From NCBI GenBank assembly GCA_948567375.1, contig OX419755.1:6205001-6269000 (forward strand): DNA of 64,000 nt, read 5' to 3'. The position numbers and the translations under genes were made by a program. Source of the stretch: Lunularia cruciata. Its lineage: Eukaryota; Streptophyta; Marchantiopsida; Lunulariales; Lunulariaceae. Below, piece by piece: positions 1 to 11,106 of this stretch. Below the pieces are notes generated by a model. It worked only from the letters and a program-made list of their open reading frames with translations. It searched no databases and was not told the origin of the DNA. Position 1 is the first letter of the stretch. Each line of letters begins with the position of its first letter.

Positions 1-23
1 CCCTCAATGTAGAGTTTCATGCG

Positions 24-24
24 T

Positions 25-71
<47 letters not shown>
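24..71. repeat. (TA)n microsatellite
   Basis: An almost pure run of alternating T and A, broken once near the left end. It is simple sequence. The short antisense ORF crossing it, rich in Tyr and Ile, is an artefact of the repeat. Confidence 0.95.
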
Positions 72-72
<1 letters not shown>

Positions 73-113
73 CAAAAATAAATTTCGGTGGGCCATATCC
101 TCAACATGTATAT

Positions 114-430
114 CATTACACCCGTAGTTTCGAAGGAAAGCATGCATCGTAGCGGGATTCACGTACAATCGCACTAGAGCACACAGTGACAATAATACCA
201 CGCGCGTGGTGGGAATTGCTCGTGGAGCATACTTCGTAGGTCCTACAAGCATTGAGCGCGCATCAAGGAAGCATCATCATCCTTACATCCTTACAGCAGT
301 AGTTTCGGAAGAAGGAATGCCTCGTAGTGGTATTCCTGCACAATTGCACTACAGCACACCACGTCATACAGGTACCACGATGAATTGCACGAGCGCATAC
401 TTCGTAGCTCCTACAAGCAGTGAGCACTCA
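114..430. repeat. Degenerate direct duplication, two units of about 140-150 bp
   Basis: The stretch 114-262 is repeated imperfectly at 290-430. Both units start with TTACA followed by a GTAGTTTCG block. Both share a CGTAG...ATTC block and an ACCACG block, and both end in a CATACTTCGTAG...CCTACAAGCA block followed by TGAGC. Both are richer in CpG than the surroundings. The frame through it (206-487) looks incidental. The source is not recognised; it could be a piece of an older satellite or LTR. Confidence 0.7.
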
Positions 431-1675
431 TGGCCGAAGTTTTTGACAGAAATTAATATTGCGTTACAACGATTCCACACAAACTAGATTCTGTGTATCT
501 ACAATAAGCTTAAACTTGGATCTACTGTAGTAGAACTCAACTTGAGCGGTGTGCGCTCCAGTGATGAAGACGGTACATGAACTTGAATTGCGAGAACATG
601 CATAAGCTCGGGTTTTTCTGTGATTTAGTTATAATTATAACACCTACTTTTTGATAAAAATGAAGATCAAGTTAATCAAATATACTGTTCAGGAGTAGAG
701 GGAAGGAAGAATTGGAGAACATTGGACAAAAATGTTATGTTGCAACTTTCCCTCGGCGGAGGTGTCCAGCCTTAAGATTGGACGACTAGAGTTGCCAAGG
801 CCGTGTTGGACACTATGGGGTTTCAGATTTCAGAATGTAGGATACTTACGGATAGAATAGTGACATTCATAAATTGTTTTACGGGTACCCATAAATTGAA
901 AAATGTCCAAAAATGAATCCTTATAAAGTATCATTTTACAAGTATTGAGTGTTTGAGGACCATTCAATTATAAATTCAGAGGATGAATCACAGGTTTAGT
1001 AGGTAAACAAACGGGTATTTAATGAAACGTACAAGGGGACGAATGAGAATATGACACATAGATGAACGCCTTCCATAAACACAATTTCCCTCTATAAATT
1101 CCATTGGACTACTTCAAATTTCACATGGCTTCAACATAGAAGGATTCCTGGACTGAAAAATGTCCAACGGAAATTTACATGGATGCAAAATTGAGAGTTC
1201 CCTCCAAGTGGATTCACATTTTGAATAATAGTCTATCAAACCTGAATGAAAAATAGTGTGTTGAGAAGTTTTCACCCGGAAGAGAAATTGCTAATAGGAG
1301 TTGCTTTGTGCAACAACACAAGGCTAGTTATGGAAGATTTGAGCATAACGCCACCAATTATCAAAATCTCTCCCCATTCTTGAGTAGGTCATTTCTATCA
1401 ATTTATCAAATTCTCCACCCATTCTCAAGTCTATTATTTATCATGATATTCCCATGTGGTAAATTGTTAGATCTTTTGAATATAGCATTTCCAATTCTCT
1501 CTTCATCAATAAGCAAAGTGAAAAAGTATGAAGATCAATTTAGAATGATAACGTACCATTATGGACTGATTTTAGATTATTTAGATGATTGGAGCATTTT
1601 GTAAAATTTATGTTGGAATTTGTAAAAAGCCTATGCAGAAGTGCATCACCTTTATTTACATGGCTACCTATTTGA
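431..1675. other. Unassigned AT-rich sequence
   Basis: I see no recognisable gene, RNA or terminal repeat here. An open frame of 98 codons (1308-1604) has no motif I know and no supporting context. This may be the sequence into which the neighbouring copia element inserted. Confidence 0.5.
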
Positions 1676-1934
1676 TGTCAAGAATCTTGTAGCACACACA
1701 AGAGGCAGACTGGGGATAAACCAAGAGAAAATGGTATGGGTAGGCAAGCCTTGTAGTATATATACAGATTTGAGAACAATGTGCTACCCACAAGGAGGGT
1801 AGGCCAAGCACCTAGTGTGCCATGTAGGCTTTCTAACTAACTCTATAACAAGTATACAAAGTCTGAACTGAATGCTATACAAGTTTAGTAATTGTATTCT
1901 AATTCACACCTATAAAGAGCTTGGAGTATGAACA
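1676..1934 (-). repeat. copia-1 3' LTR
   Basis: On the minus strand it begins TGTTCATACTCC directly after a purine tract and ends ...CAAGATTCTTGACA, giving TG...CA ends. The first ~130 plus-strand bases align with 7351-7547 (TGTCAAGAATCTTG start, GGATAAACCAAGAG block, ACAGAT.TGAGAACAATGT block, GTAGGCCAA). Length 259 bp, within the range of short copia LTRs. Confidence 0.85.
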
Positions 1935-1946
1935 CTCCCCCTCAAG
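1935..1946 (-). other. copia-1 polypurine tract
   Basis: The minus strand reads CTTGAGGGGGAG immediately before the 3' LTR start TGTT. This is the usual plus-strand primer position and the common form in plant copia elements. Confidence 0.85.
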
Positions 1947-1960
1947 CTCCTATCAATGCA

Positions 1961-4120
1961 CTATACGCCTAACTGATTTGGGCATACCTTTGTAAAGAAG
2001 TAAGCAACTTGCTCATTTAAGCTTGGAAATAAGAGATCTATCTCACTTGCTAGTACCTTTTCTCTAATGAAGTGATGTTGCACTTCAATGTGTTTTGTCC
2101 TAGCATGAAATACAAGATTACTAGCAAGTTTAATACTACGTTTGTTATCTACATAGATAACAATTGCATAGGGGACACATACACCAATGTTAGCAAGTAG
2201 CCTCCAAAGCCAAACTGCTTCACATACAGTGTTGGTCGCCCCTCTATACTCTAGTTTGCAAGAAGACAAGGATACTATAGCTTACTTCTTTGAGGACCAA
2301 CTCGTAGTTGCACTTCCCAAACTAAAAGCATAGCCAAATGTGGACCACCATCCAAAGTACTCCATACCTAATCTAAATCTATAAATCCACACAATTGCAC
2401 ACTCTTTATTGCTATGTTATGAAGTCCAAACTATATAGTGAAATTTACAAACTACATAATCCTCCAAACTACACCAAGATGTGTCTTCTAAGGATTCTGC
2501 ATGAATTGACTCACAAGTCCCTCATCATAGCTCAATTTTGGTCTTGTGATAGTGGGATAGGGCAAAATCCACACCATCTATCTATACATAATAGGATCTT
2601 CAAGTAACTCTCCTTCAACATGAATCAACTTCAAATTCTGTTCTAAGGGTGTGGAGATCGGCTTACAAGCCATCATACCATACTTGGCAAGCATGTCAAT
2701 AGTATAATGTTGCTGCAATAGCCACATATCTTCATCATCCTTGATGAACTCAACTACAAGGAAATATCTTAACTCCTCCAAATCCTTCATCTCAAACTTA
2801 GCATGCAACCTTTGCTTAATTTTTTGAATCTACTTCTCACAACTCCCACTCAAGATTAAATCATCTACATAGATTGTGAAATGAAAATGTAACAACTTGC
2901 TTTACTCAACACATAAAGGGAGGAGTCTAAATCACTCTAAACCCAAACTCTTGCAAAACACTATTGATCTTACCATACTAGGTTTTAGGAGCTTGCTTGA
3001 GTCCATTTCAAGCCTTCTACAACATGCACACTTGAGTTGAAAAAAATGGATCTTCATACTTAGGTGGCAACACCATATATACCTCATCTTGAAGACCTCC
3101 ATTCAAGAAGGCATTCTTCACATCCATCTAAAGCAACGTCCAATACTTACTAATTACTATGGTTATTACGATTTGAATAGTAACCATCTTAGCAAAAGGA
3201 CTAAACATCTCATCATAATCAATTCCATGCTCATGTGCATAACCCTTGACTACCAAACTAGCCTTGTACATACTCATAGAACCATCTTGGCTCCACTTCA
3301 TATTTTACACCCATCTATAGCCAATTGCCTTCTTACCATGTGGTAAGTCCATTTACTCCTTCATTCATTGTTGGCTTAGGATAGTGATCTCCTCATCCAT
3401 GGCTGCCACATATTGCTCATTCCATTGTAATACTTTGAGGACAAGAGAAATCTCAAGTGTAATACTCCAAGGACAAGAGAACTCCCCAAGGGAGATACAA
3501 GAGAGAAAATGCAAGTTTCACACTCAATACTCCGATGTCCAGAAGGAGCACCTTCTCTTTATTATATAGCAAAGAAGATCCACTCAAAGAAAGCTCAACC
3601 CTTGGATCAGATACATGGATTGGTGACCTGTCAGCAAGCTCCATCCTTGGATTAGTTGTTTGGATGGGTGGCATGTCAATCCTTGTCCTATCTAGTTGGT
3701 CCAAAGGGAATATTTAGGGAATCTTCCTATAAGGAGCTCAAAATCATGTAGGTGAGGTACCATTAGAAAGCTCTCAATGAGATGAATCATAGGGTAAGAA
3801 GGCAAGTCTCTCCCTCTTGAAGGGTAAGACTATTTCTATTTTCAAGGCCTAATTTATCTGTTTAGGCCTCCAAAATTGGCTCTAAAGTTTTAGGCTATTT
3901 TTGGCTTCTGCCCTATTAGTAGAAATACTCTTTTGATGACACCTCTGTCTGATCTTCTCAGCCCAATGTACACAACATTCTTTTAGATGTTACCAAGTCA
4001 CTTTTCACCTCTAGATAATATGTCTAGCTACTTGTATTACATCCATAATGCTTCTTGCATAGTATTTGGCTCCTATTCTTGGAGCACATTCACCATATAT
4101 GCATGATGAGAGGCAAGGAA
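1961..4120 (-). pseudogene. copia-1 reverse transcriptase and RNase H, broken and interrupted by D1
   Basis: On the minus strand the RT domain starts near 4120 with the EPxTxxEAL-type entry, is interrupted by D1 (3426-4041), and resumes through a KASLVVKGYAH...GIDYDEMFSP stretch near 3270-3190. The active site YVDD is at 2860-2871. The 3' part of RT (2578-2808) keeps an EMKDLEELRYFL-like run and CKPISTPLE. The RNase H part (1961-2269) keeps a YVDNKRSIKLASN-like run and an ARTKHIEVQHHFIRE run, both typical of copia. Several stops (after YVDDLILSGS, in the connection region and elsewhere) and frameshifts make it non-functional. The tail reaches within about 15 bp of the purine tract. Confidence 0.88.
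3426..4041 (-). mobile_element. Solo LTR D1 of the chromovirus family
   Basis: The 616-bp TG...CA unit is flanked by TCCAT at 3421-3425 and 4042-4046, a perfect 5-bp target duplication, so it is a solo LTR from recombination between the two LTRs of an insertion. It has near-palindromic ends (TGTAATAC...GTATTACA). Its orientation is minus, judged from D4, where the same LTR abuts a chromovirus pol. The first ~32 bp are tandemly duplicated (3426 and 3458 both start TGTAATACT). A TATATAATAAAG promoter-like box lies on the minus strand near 3570. It lacks the ~165-bp internal duplication seen in D3 and D4. Confidence 0.9.
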
Positions 4121-4424
4121 ACCCTCATGCTATGAGCCTTTGAATAAAATGTTTGACTTTGCTCAAGCGTAAAGGCATCTGGTCCATTGTAGATCCATTA
4201 GCACAACCTCTTGCATTTGCCATTACACTTGTGGCATCCCTAAGGCAATTTAAAGTATGAACTTCAAAACTACACTACTGCTAGGTTCTGGATCAGATTC
4301 TGGTCTTTAGCACACTCTATTAGACCATGGCATCATACGTTTGAAGCTTCTATCACTCCTTTGCATCAATAGTGAGGTTTTTTTGTTTGTCAACATGCTC
4401 CTCCTTAGCATGCAATCAAGGAGC

Positions 4425-5400
4425 ATGAAGAGGCTTGGCGGCGCATACCAAGCCTTTTGCTCATCAAACACAACATCCATAGATACATACAAATTTTTCC
4501 TAGAGGGATCATAACATCTATATCCCTTTGCTTGGAGAGCATAGCTTTAGAATATATAATGCATAGCTTTGGGATCAAGCTTGTTATGCTTCTCATCTGG
4601 ACTATGCAAAAACATAAACACAACTAAGGACTTTTAAATGTTCTAGGTCAAGCTTATTCCCTATAAATGCCTTCATGGGGGTGCAAGAAGGAACCACTAT
4701 GGATGGACATCTATTTATAAGGTAAACTGCATATACAACAGTTTCTACGTGATAGATTTTAGGCATAAGAGTCTTGTTTAGCATAGCATGTGTAGCCTCT
4801 ACTATATGATTATTCTTTCATTTTGAAACTCCATTCTGTTGTGGATTGTAACTATATTTTTATTGGCATTGGATGTCATGATCTTGCAAAAATGTTGTGA
4901 GTTTTATGCATAAGTATTCACCTCTTCCATCTGACCTAAAATAAAGAATATGGTGTATGTATTGCTTCTCTACAAGGTCTTAAATGTTTAGAAAATAGAA
5001 AAAACCTCAAATTTTTGCTTCAAGAAATACACCCAAGTGAATCTAGAGAAATCATCTATGAAAGACACAAAGTATTGAGAACCATTCAAGTTGGATGTTG
5101 AAGCTATCCATACACAAATGTGCACCAACTAAAGTAGTTTGGTGGCATTTTTTTTGTTGGGTATTGAAGGGCTGCCTAGCTTGTTTTCTGAACTGACAAG
5201 TGGGGCAGATCTCCACACTATCACTACATGTAAACTATGGAATATTTGTAACTACGGCAGTGTTTGGCAGATTCTTTAGCTTTTGGACATTCATGTGGCC
5301 AAGGCACTTATGCCAAATTTGCATATCAGTCACCTATGATACACTCCATCCATACATTGCTGTCTGAATTCAAGGCATTGTGTTATCCAGTTTGAATAGC
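4425..5400 (-). pseudogene. copia-1 integrase with GAG-pre-integrase zinc finger
   Basis: On the minus strand around 5330-5180 a WHKCLGHMN stretch followed by CPTC gives the HHCC zinc-binding finger at the integrase N-terminus. The core is badly decayed. Around 4784-4602 a run with AVYLINRCPS and HLKVLSCVYVFA matches the copia integrase C-terminal half, where NRCP and the LRVFGC-type block are conserved. At about 4480-4440 a DVVFDEQKAW stretch is the conserved block between integrase and RT. Stops and frameshifts separate all these parts, and I could not trace an intact DDE triad. Confidence 0.8.
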
Positions 5401-5639
5401 CTGCCACATCTAGTCCATGTAGATATTATTGTTTGTGTAGCTGTAGTTTGAATCACAATACCATCTGGATTAAGAAAAGCTTGATACCCTAACACTACTA
5501 GTTGGCCTATTGAGACAAGATTACAAGAAAATGGTATGTACAAAGAGAACATCATATAATGTTGAGATCTTAGACGTTGAGGCAACAACATGCACTTTCC
5601 TCATATGAGTAATCTGATATTAAGTATCATTGCATTTAA

Positions 5640-6773
5640 CGAAAATAGCGGGATGTAGAACTAGTCTGAGATGATTGAACTAACCTTGAGGTACTATCAT
5701 GCAATTTCCAGCTCTGGAATCAATGTACCACTCCTCAATGGGCTGCACAATAGTTCCCATGACATGGGTCATTGTCAACAAGCTCTCTTCTTCAAGATCA
5801 TTGTAGTCGTCAAAATCACAAGTTGCAAAATTCTGTTGAGCAATGTAGCCTCAACCAATATTATAGTCTCATTGTTGCCAATTGTGACAATCACAAGCAT
5901 AGTGGCCTTTTGCACCACAATGGTTACATTGCATAGAAGGAATGTAGCCTCTACTCTTCAAATCTTGACTTTGTTATGGTTGGCCGGTTTGTGGGTCTGG
6001 TAACAACTTGGATGCTAATGTTGATGTTGATGTCCACAAGCACCTCCTCCATCACCATTGTGTTGTAAGCTCCCACATCCAGAAATATATCCATGTCCTC
6101 TACCTCTGCTTGCACTTGCATACATAGCTTGATCTTACTAGTACAAATTAGAGGAAGACCATTGGTTTCCTATCAATCACATTTCTTCAATTACCAACAA
6201 GGAGCTTAGATCTTGAAATGAAGGAAAACTCACGCATAGCAATTGATGTCTACAAATATTGGTTCTTAAGACCCAATCCTTGTAAGGCAATCATGGTTAA
6301 ATCATCATCATCTATTGCGACTACAATGCTACCAAGTTGGTCAACAATACCCCTCATAGACATAACATACTTGTTCATAGATTGTGACCCCTTCTTGACA
6401 ACATTAAGCTTTTGTTTCAACTGCACCTTGTGCACCTTAGTAGATGTCTCAAACACCTTCCCAATCTCCTCCCATGCACATTGTGGTGTCTCTGCATCTT
6501 GAACATAGCCACACATAGAAGCAAAAATGGAGATCTTAAGGTAATGCAAGACTTGGTTAGCTCTGGGCTCTTATCATCTCCTTCTGGTTTCATCTCCTCC
6601 CCTATGGAAATCTCCAATAGTTCTTGTCCCATAAGGAAGTACATCATGCATAGTTTCCATACAACATAGTTGCCTTTTTCAAGCTTCTTGATTATGATGG
6701 ACCCCACACTACATTCAGCCCTTTTTGATCTGTACTCAAAAAAGAAAGTTAATCGCTCACCTGTCTGCTCCAA
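5640..6773 (-). pseudogene. copia-1 gag and protease, broken
   Basis: On the minus strand the gag begins around 6773-6600 with an LEKGNYVVWKL-type entry, the first conserved block of copia gag. A UBN2-like middle (6549-6250) follows, with QLKQKLNVVKKGSQSMNKYV and a stretch of four Asp residues. A CCHC zinc knuckle (C-N-H-C-G-A-K-G-H-Y-A-C-D-C) lies at about 5895-5936. Near 5740-5700 the protease entry WYIDSRAGNC is readable, where copia proteases normally have D-S-G-A; the Gly is changed to Arg. Several frame changes and stops make this non-functional. The 5' leader to the primer site (6780-7338) has no clear ORF. Confidence 0.85.
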
Positions 6774-7338
6774 TAAAGCATAACATCCTCACTCATGATG
6801 AAAACTCTTCTCTTTACTCTACACCACTTTGAACATGCATCTCTATTGATCATGAAAGAAGACACAAAAGTCAAGAATATGTGAAGAAACACAAGAAAGA
6901 TACTTTTTTGAAGTATAATTGATAGGACAAAGACCTTTGCAATGGTGAATAAAGGAAAAACATGCCAAGAACCTCAAGAAAATGTGGATTTTAGAGTTTG
7001 AAGGCAAAAATCAAAGTGCTCCTAAAGTAAAAATTTTGCCCTAATATTGCTCATGAAAATCTCTGATTATGTTGAAACTTGATAGAAAACAAAATTTTGA
7101 ACAAGACAACCTAAAGGACTCGGGGTGATGTTATTTTGGTAAAAAAAAATCATCTTTATTCCTTAAAAAATGCAATGGAAGTTTTGGCAATGCATACTAT
7201 TGGCACCTTTCTTCACTATCTTATGGCTGTTGGAACTTTGGGTTCAGCAGCACATGCTGCTACTGCATTATAGCAAGGATTTCTTTATCAAAGCTGTACT
7301 TTTCTTGCTGGCATTGAAGGCTCTCCATGCTTTGTGTT

Positions 7339-7350
7339 GCTTAGATACCA
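7339..7350 (-). other. copia-1 primer binding site
   Basis: The minus strand reads TGGTATCTAAGC directly after the LTR end ...TTGACA. It differs by two adjacent bases from TGGTATCAGAGC, the usual plant copia site complementary to initiator tRNA-Met. Confidence 0.85.
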
Positions 7351-7367
7351 TGTCAAGAATCTTGCAG

Positions 7368-7450
<83 letters not shown>

Positions 7451-7547
7451 GTGTGGGATAAACCAAGAGGAGATGGTCTAGGTAGCACATCCCCTTGTAT
7501 ATACACAGATCTGAGAACAATGTCCTATCCACAAGGAGAGTAGGCCA
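7351..7547 (-). repeat. copia-1 5' LTR, truncated and carrying a GA microsatellite
   Basis: Plus-strand bases 7351-7371 and 7448-7547 match the other LTR at 1676-1805. Homology stops at GTAGGCCAA, so about 125 bp of the U3 side are missing. The microsatellite has replaced the short AC/AG-rich spot that the other LTR has at 1693-1706. Confidence 0.8.
7372..7447. repeat. (GA)n microsatellite inside the LTR
   Basis: About 38 uninterrupted GA units. Open frames of alternating Arg-Glu or Ser-Leu across it are artefacts of the repeat. Confidence 0.97.
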
Positions 7548-7556
7548 AAACCAACC

Positions 7557-8100
7557 ATGGCATTTTCAAAAGATTTAGCTAAGATGGCTGCTTTGAAGAC
7601 AAAGATTCTTGAAGCACGTGAGAGATGCAAATTAGCAAAGATTGAGGCTTGCAAAAATAGAGAAGATGAAATTCAAAGTGGAACCTAAAAGAGCTAAAGT
7701 TGAAATATAGAATTTGAAGGTTGAGGCAGAGAAGAGAAAGTGTGATGAGAAACAAAGATCCAAAGTTCAGAAGCTTTAATTCAAAGAGAGTGAAACAAAA
7801 TCTAAGCATGTCTACACATTGACTCTAGAATTAACTAGAGCAAAAAAGTCTCTTGAGGAGATTGGAAATGTTATAAAGGTTCTTTAAGAAGTGTATTCAC
7901 ATCCTTACAAGAGTGATAGAAATGACTTTGTACCAAATTATACACCCTATGCTAGTGTTATTGACAACAAAGGTATCTAAGATAGTTTCATATAAGAATG
8001 CACTAACACATTCATCCAATGAGAATTCAATAAAAATATATGCTCTTATTGCAAGTATGGTGCAAATACATAAGAATGTCCCTTGGAGAATTAAAATTTT
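7557..8100 (+). pseudogene. Charged coiled-coil relic with a possible knuckle-like Cys cluster (gag-like)
   Basis: From an ATG at 7557 a Lys/Glu-rich helix-forming frame runs 41 codons (begins MAFSKDLAKMAALKTKI). It then continues in a shifted frame with several stops: LKVEAEKRKCDEKQRSK, then a KKSLEEIGNVIKVL block. Around 8035-8090 a Cys-x2-Cys...Cys cluster (CSYCKYGANT, stop, ECP) resembles a decayed zinc knuckle. A coiled coil followed by a knuckle would fit a retrotransposon gag, but no pol follows and I do not recognise the family. It directly abuts the truncated copia LTR, which suggests a deletion or rearrangement joined them. Confidence 0.35.
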
Positions 8101-8183
8101 TTAATTAAAATTTTAATTGAAATTTTAATTCCTCTTAAATGTTGAAAAATATTAAATATAATCTTGAAATGTTTTGTCTATGC

Positions 8184-8486
8184 CAACATGCAATGGAGTG
8201 CACTAGAGTGCACTGATGGGGATTTACTATCACTATGATAGCATGCATCGATGTGCATCAGGATGCATTGGGATGCATTGAGTAAAATTTACTATCTTCA
8301 ACATCATGCATTGGGTTGCATTGAGGGCAATTTACTATTAACACTTGCATATGTTGGGTTATGTTGGACTACATTGATAGATATTTTAGTGTTTGCACCA
8401 GCATGTGTTGGGATGCACTTGAGTGCATTGAGGAATTTTTTTTATCTATGCTAATATGCATTGAAATGTATTGGTATGTGCTATGA
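8184..8486. repeat. Degenerate tandem repeat, about six units of 45-65 bp
   Basis: Each unit carries a GCATG/GCATT-rich core (TGCATTGGGATGCATTGAG-like) followed by an AT-rich ATTTACTAT spacer. Units start near 8184, 8230, 8297, 8340, 8393 and 8447. Identity between units is moderate and spacing drifts, which marks an old minisatellite. The irregular unit length argues against CRISPR or a young satellite. Confidence 0.7.
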
Positions 8487-9514
8487 TTCTTGGTCCCATC
8501 CAAATGTATTTTAAGTGAGTGAGTTTATCAAGACACTTTGTGAAAATCAAGTGGATGCAATTTTTCCTACATCTTCCAAGTTTGTACTAAGTCTTGTGAG
8601 ATGGACTTAATAGCAGTTGGGAAACTTGGAATAAAGGAAAGTTAGAGAATTGAGTTACCATTCCTTAACTTGTCAACAATATTTTATGGGTAATTATAAA
8701 TAGGAGTAGCTAGTCTAACAATTCTAATGATAGAGAGTTTGACATACCATTTTGACACTTCAAATCACAAAGTTCATGCAACCTGCAAGGGTATGAGATA
8801 TATTATGTCTGACAATATAGTATCTAATAAAAAATGATGTATGTAATATAATAACCAATGTGTATACATAGATGGAATTTCACTTTCAAGTGCGCTAGGG
8901 TTGTCTAGGGCATGCAAGTGCATCTTCAAAGCATTGTCTATGCATATCATAATGTATTGAGTAGGGACTATATGCACACATGTATTCCCATTTCTTGTCA
9001 AGCAAGGAGCAATCCCAAATAGTCTTAGCTTATCCGAAATATGGGTTTGCATATAAACTTGGAGACATCTTGAGCTCCACTCCTCCTCCAAGAATGTAAT
9101 AGCCAATTGGTCATCATCTTTAAATCTAACTAATGGAGCTACCAACAGGTCAAATGAAGAAGTACATGATGTCCTAGATGTATAAGCCAATATAAAGTGT
9201 TGAGAGTGGATAGCACCATGGAGGTGGTTCTTGAAATATGGTAAAATTGCACTATCTATTATCAAAATATCCCAATGGATAATCCTAATGAAGTAAGTAA
9301 AGCATTACATCTCACTCTAAACTCTCTAAACCCATCAATGTACATGAAAGTGTCACTCAACAAACCTATATGACACTCCTTTGTGTGTAATCTCTTAAGA
9401 AAGATGGCCCATCTCCACGAAGACACAAGTAGGAACTCTAAAATTCTCCTTGTGCTATCATATTATATTATAAGCTCAAAGTATGTGAAATAAAACTGCA
9501 AAAACTATTTAACT
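8487..9514. other. Unassigned stretch with an orphan open frame
   Basis: No known domain is visible. On the minus strand 8774-9265 is open for 163 codons, but the upstream end has no ATG; the first Met gives only ~92 residues. It has no recognised motif. A TATA-like TTATAAATAGG occurs at about 8693 on the plus strand, preceding no convincing gene. The frame could be chance or a fragment of an unrecognised element. Confidence 0.3.
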
Positions 9515-10404
9515 TGTGGTACACACATTTTTCATTTTTGACAAAGTTTCAAAGAAGAAGTGCCTTACTGAAACTAAATTGAATCCAAATGGAGAAGAAA
9601 AGAGGAGAAACCTATATTTTGATCCAGCCAAGGAAGTTGAATTCATGTAAGAGGAAGAAGGACTCGGATTGGATCAGACCCAAAGGAGGGCAGACCTGAA
9701 GCATGATTGGATTGAAGGAGGGTTTCTTTGCATTGGAATAGAAGTTACAATTCAGGATTACTGCGGGGCCATATCTCAATGACAAAAAGTCCAAATCATG
9801 TGTGCTATATTTCTTGAAAGCGTCTTTTTTAGGGCTTTCTGCTGCCACCAAAATCATAGAGTTTGGAGGATTGTAACAGAAGTTATAAGCATTTGAAGTT
9901 TGGGAGTAGATGTATAGAGTAGTTGAGTGTCTTTGGGTTAGTGTCTTTGGGTTCACAATACTTTGGGTCTATGTTCTTTGGGTCTCTACAACTTTGGGTT
10001 GGAAGCTTCTTTCCACAAGATGAAGGTGACCATATCTGAGGTAGTCGGACCTCGAAGTGTAGTGAAGGTGACTTTGGGAGTCTTGCCAGTGGCATCAGAG
10101 GAAGTTAGAGTAGGGGAAGAAGATATTTAGGATATCCATGACTTCAATTTCAGATCTGATTGAAGATATGATAGAATTAGAAGAGAAATAGTAGTAGTGA
10201 ATGAACCCGAAGTGCAGATCAGACAGTAAGTCTCTTCAGGTCAATTACATGAGCGATTAGGGGAAAGTGGGTTACAAATTGAAGGTGTAGATAATGTACC
10301 CATGCTTTCAATTACAATTCTTGATGAGGATATAGTAGAATTAGCAAAGGAATTGATAGAAGTTAGAAGTCCAAAGTTGTAGAAGTAGGAGTGCAGGTGT
10401 CTTT

Positions 10405-11094
10405 TGTGAGTTGGCATGTCTCTCACTAAGGATGAACCTCTCATGGTTGTTATGGTAGCGCACTATGGACTAAGAAAGAAAAGAACCCTAACTCCATCAT
10501 ACTCCTCCAAGGCTAACACTCCAAGACTCAAGACATTGCTCACTAGAGAACTCGATCAAAGAGAGATAGTTGCAAATGAAAGGATGATGAATACCTCCTC
10601 ATCCCTTGTTTATATACTTGTGAAATAGTGATGCACCAAAGTTATTAATTTATTGGAGTAACTCAAGTTATTAGGCTAAAAGTCAATTAAAGTCAAAAAG
10701 TATAAAGGAATATCCATCCACATGGGCATATTCCACTAAGCATGTGATCTTATCTTGACCCAACCACTAAGTCAAGGATTCTTTCACATAGGCTATCCTT
10801 GGACTATAGAAGAATCCAAAACAAAAAGGCTTGCGGGCCCAAGATTTCTCAATTCTTTCCTCAAAGCAAAACACCTAAGAATAACTAAGTCAACACACTA
10901 GAATCCAAAATAGTGGTGCTCATCTTTTCCATTTCCTCTAAAATAAGGTCCTCTCTATCTTAGCTATGATTAACTTTAGCTAATCATGACTAATATAGAA
11001 CCATCCTTTATCTATATATAGATAATATCTCTCAAGTACTTGTAATACCAAGCTAATATCACAATATCACACACATGCACAAATGGGTGTTACA
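10405..11094 (-). repeat. A1 3' LTR
   Basis: 690 bp. On the minus strand it begins TGTAACACCCATTTGTGC and ends ...CAACTCACA. The antisense frame 10416-10628 (70 codons) is the LTR-antisense ORF shared by most family A LTRs. The purine tract before it (11095-11109) is mutated. Confidence 0.93.
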
Positions 11095-11106
11095 TTTATC
11101 TTTGGA

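Larger units (their letters stand above)
1676..7547 (-). mobile_element. Decayed Ty1/copia LTR retrotransposon (copia-1), host of solo LTR D1
   Basis: Read on the minus strand this is a full copia layout: 5' LTR remnant (7351-7547), initiator-Met-type primer site, gag with UBN2-like region and zinc knuckle, protease, GAG-pre-integrase zinc finger, integrase, reverse transcriptase with YVDD, RNase H, purine tract, 3' LTR (1676-1934). The order protease-integrase-RT-RNase H is diagnostic of Ty1/copia. Many stops and frameshifts break it, so it is an old non-autonomous relic. The 5' LTR lacks about 125 bp of its U3 side, so no target duplication can be scored. Solo LTR D1 sits inside the start of the RT domain with its own TCCAT duplication. 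Confidence 0.9.

Noticed and set aside
3458-4041. D1 starting at the second TGTAATAC (3458)
   Set aside because: The flanks TCAAG and TCCAT do not match. Starting at 3426 gives a perfect TCCAT duplication, and the first 32 bp are then a local tandem duplication.
7170-7506. ORFs of Arg-Glu or Ser-Leu repeats over the GA tract
   Set aside because: They are forced by the dinucleotide repeat on both strands and have no independent coding signal.
8184-8486. CRISPR array
   Set aside because: Units are degenerate, unequal in length, and spacers are not unique; the context is a plant nuclear genome.
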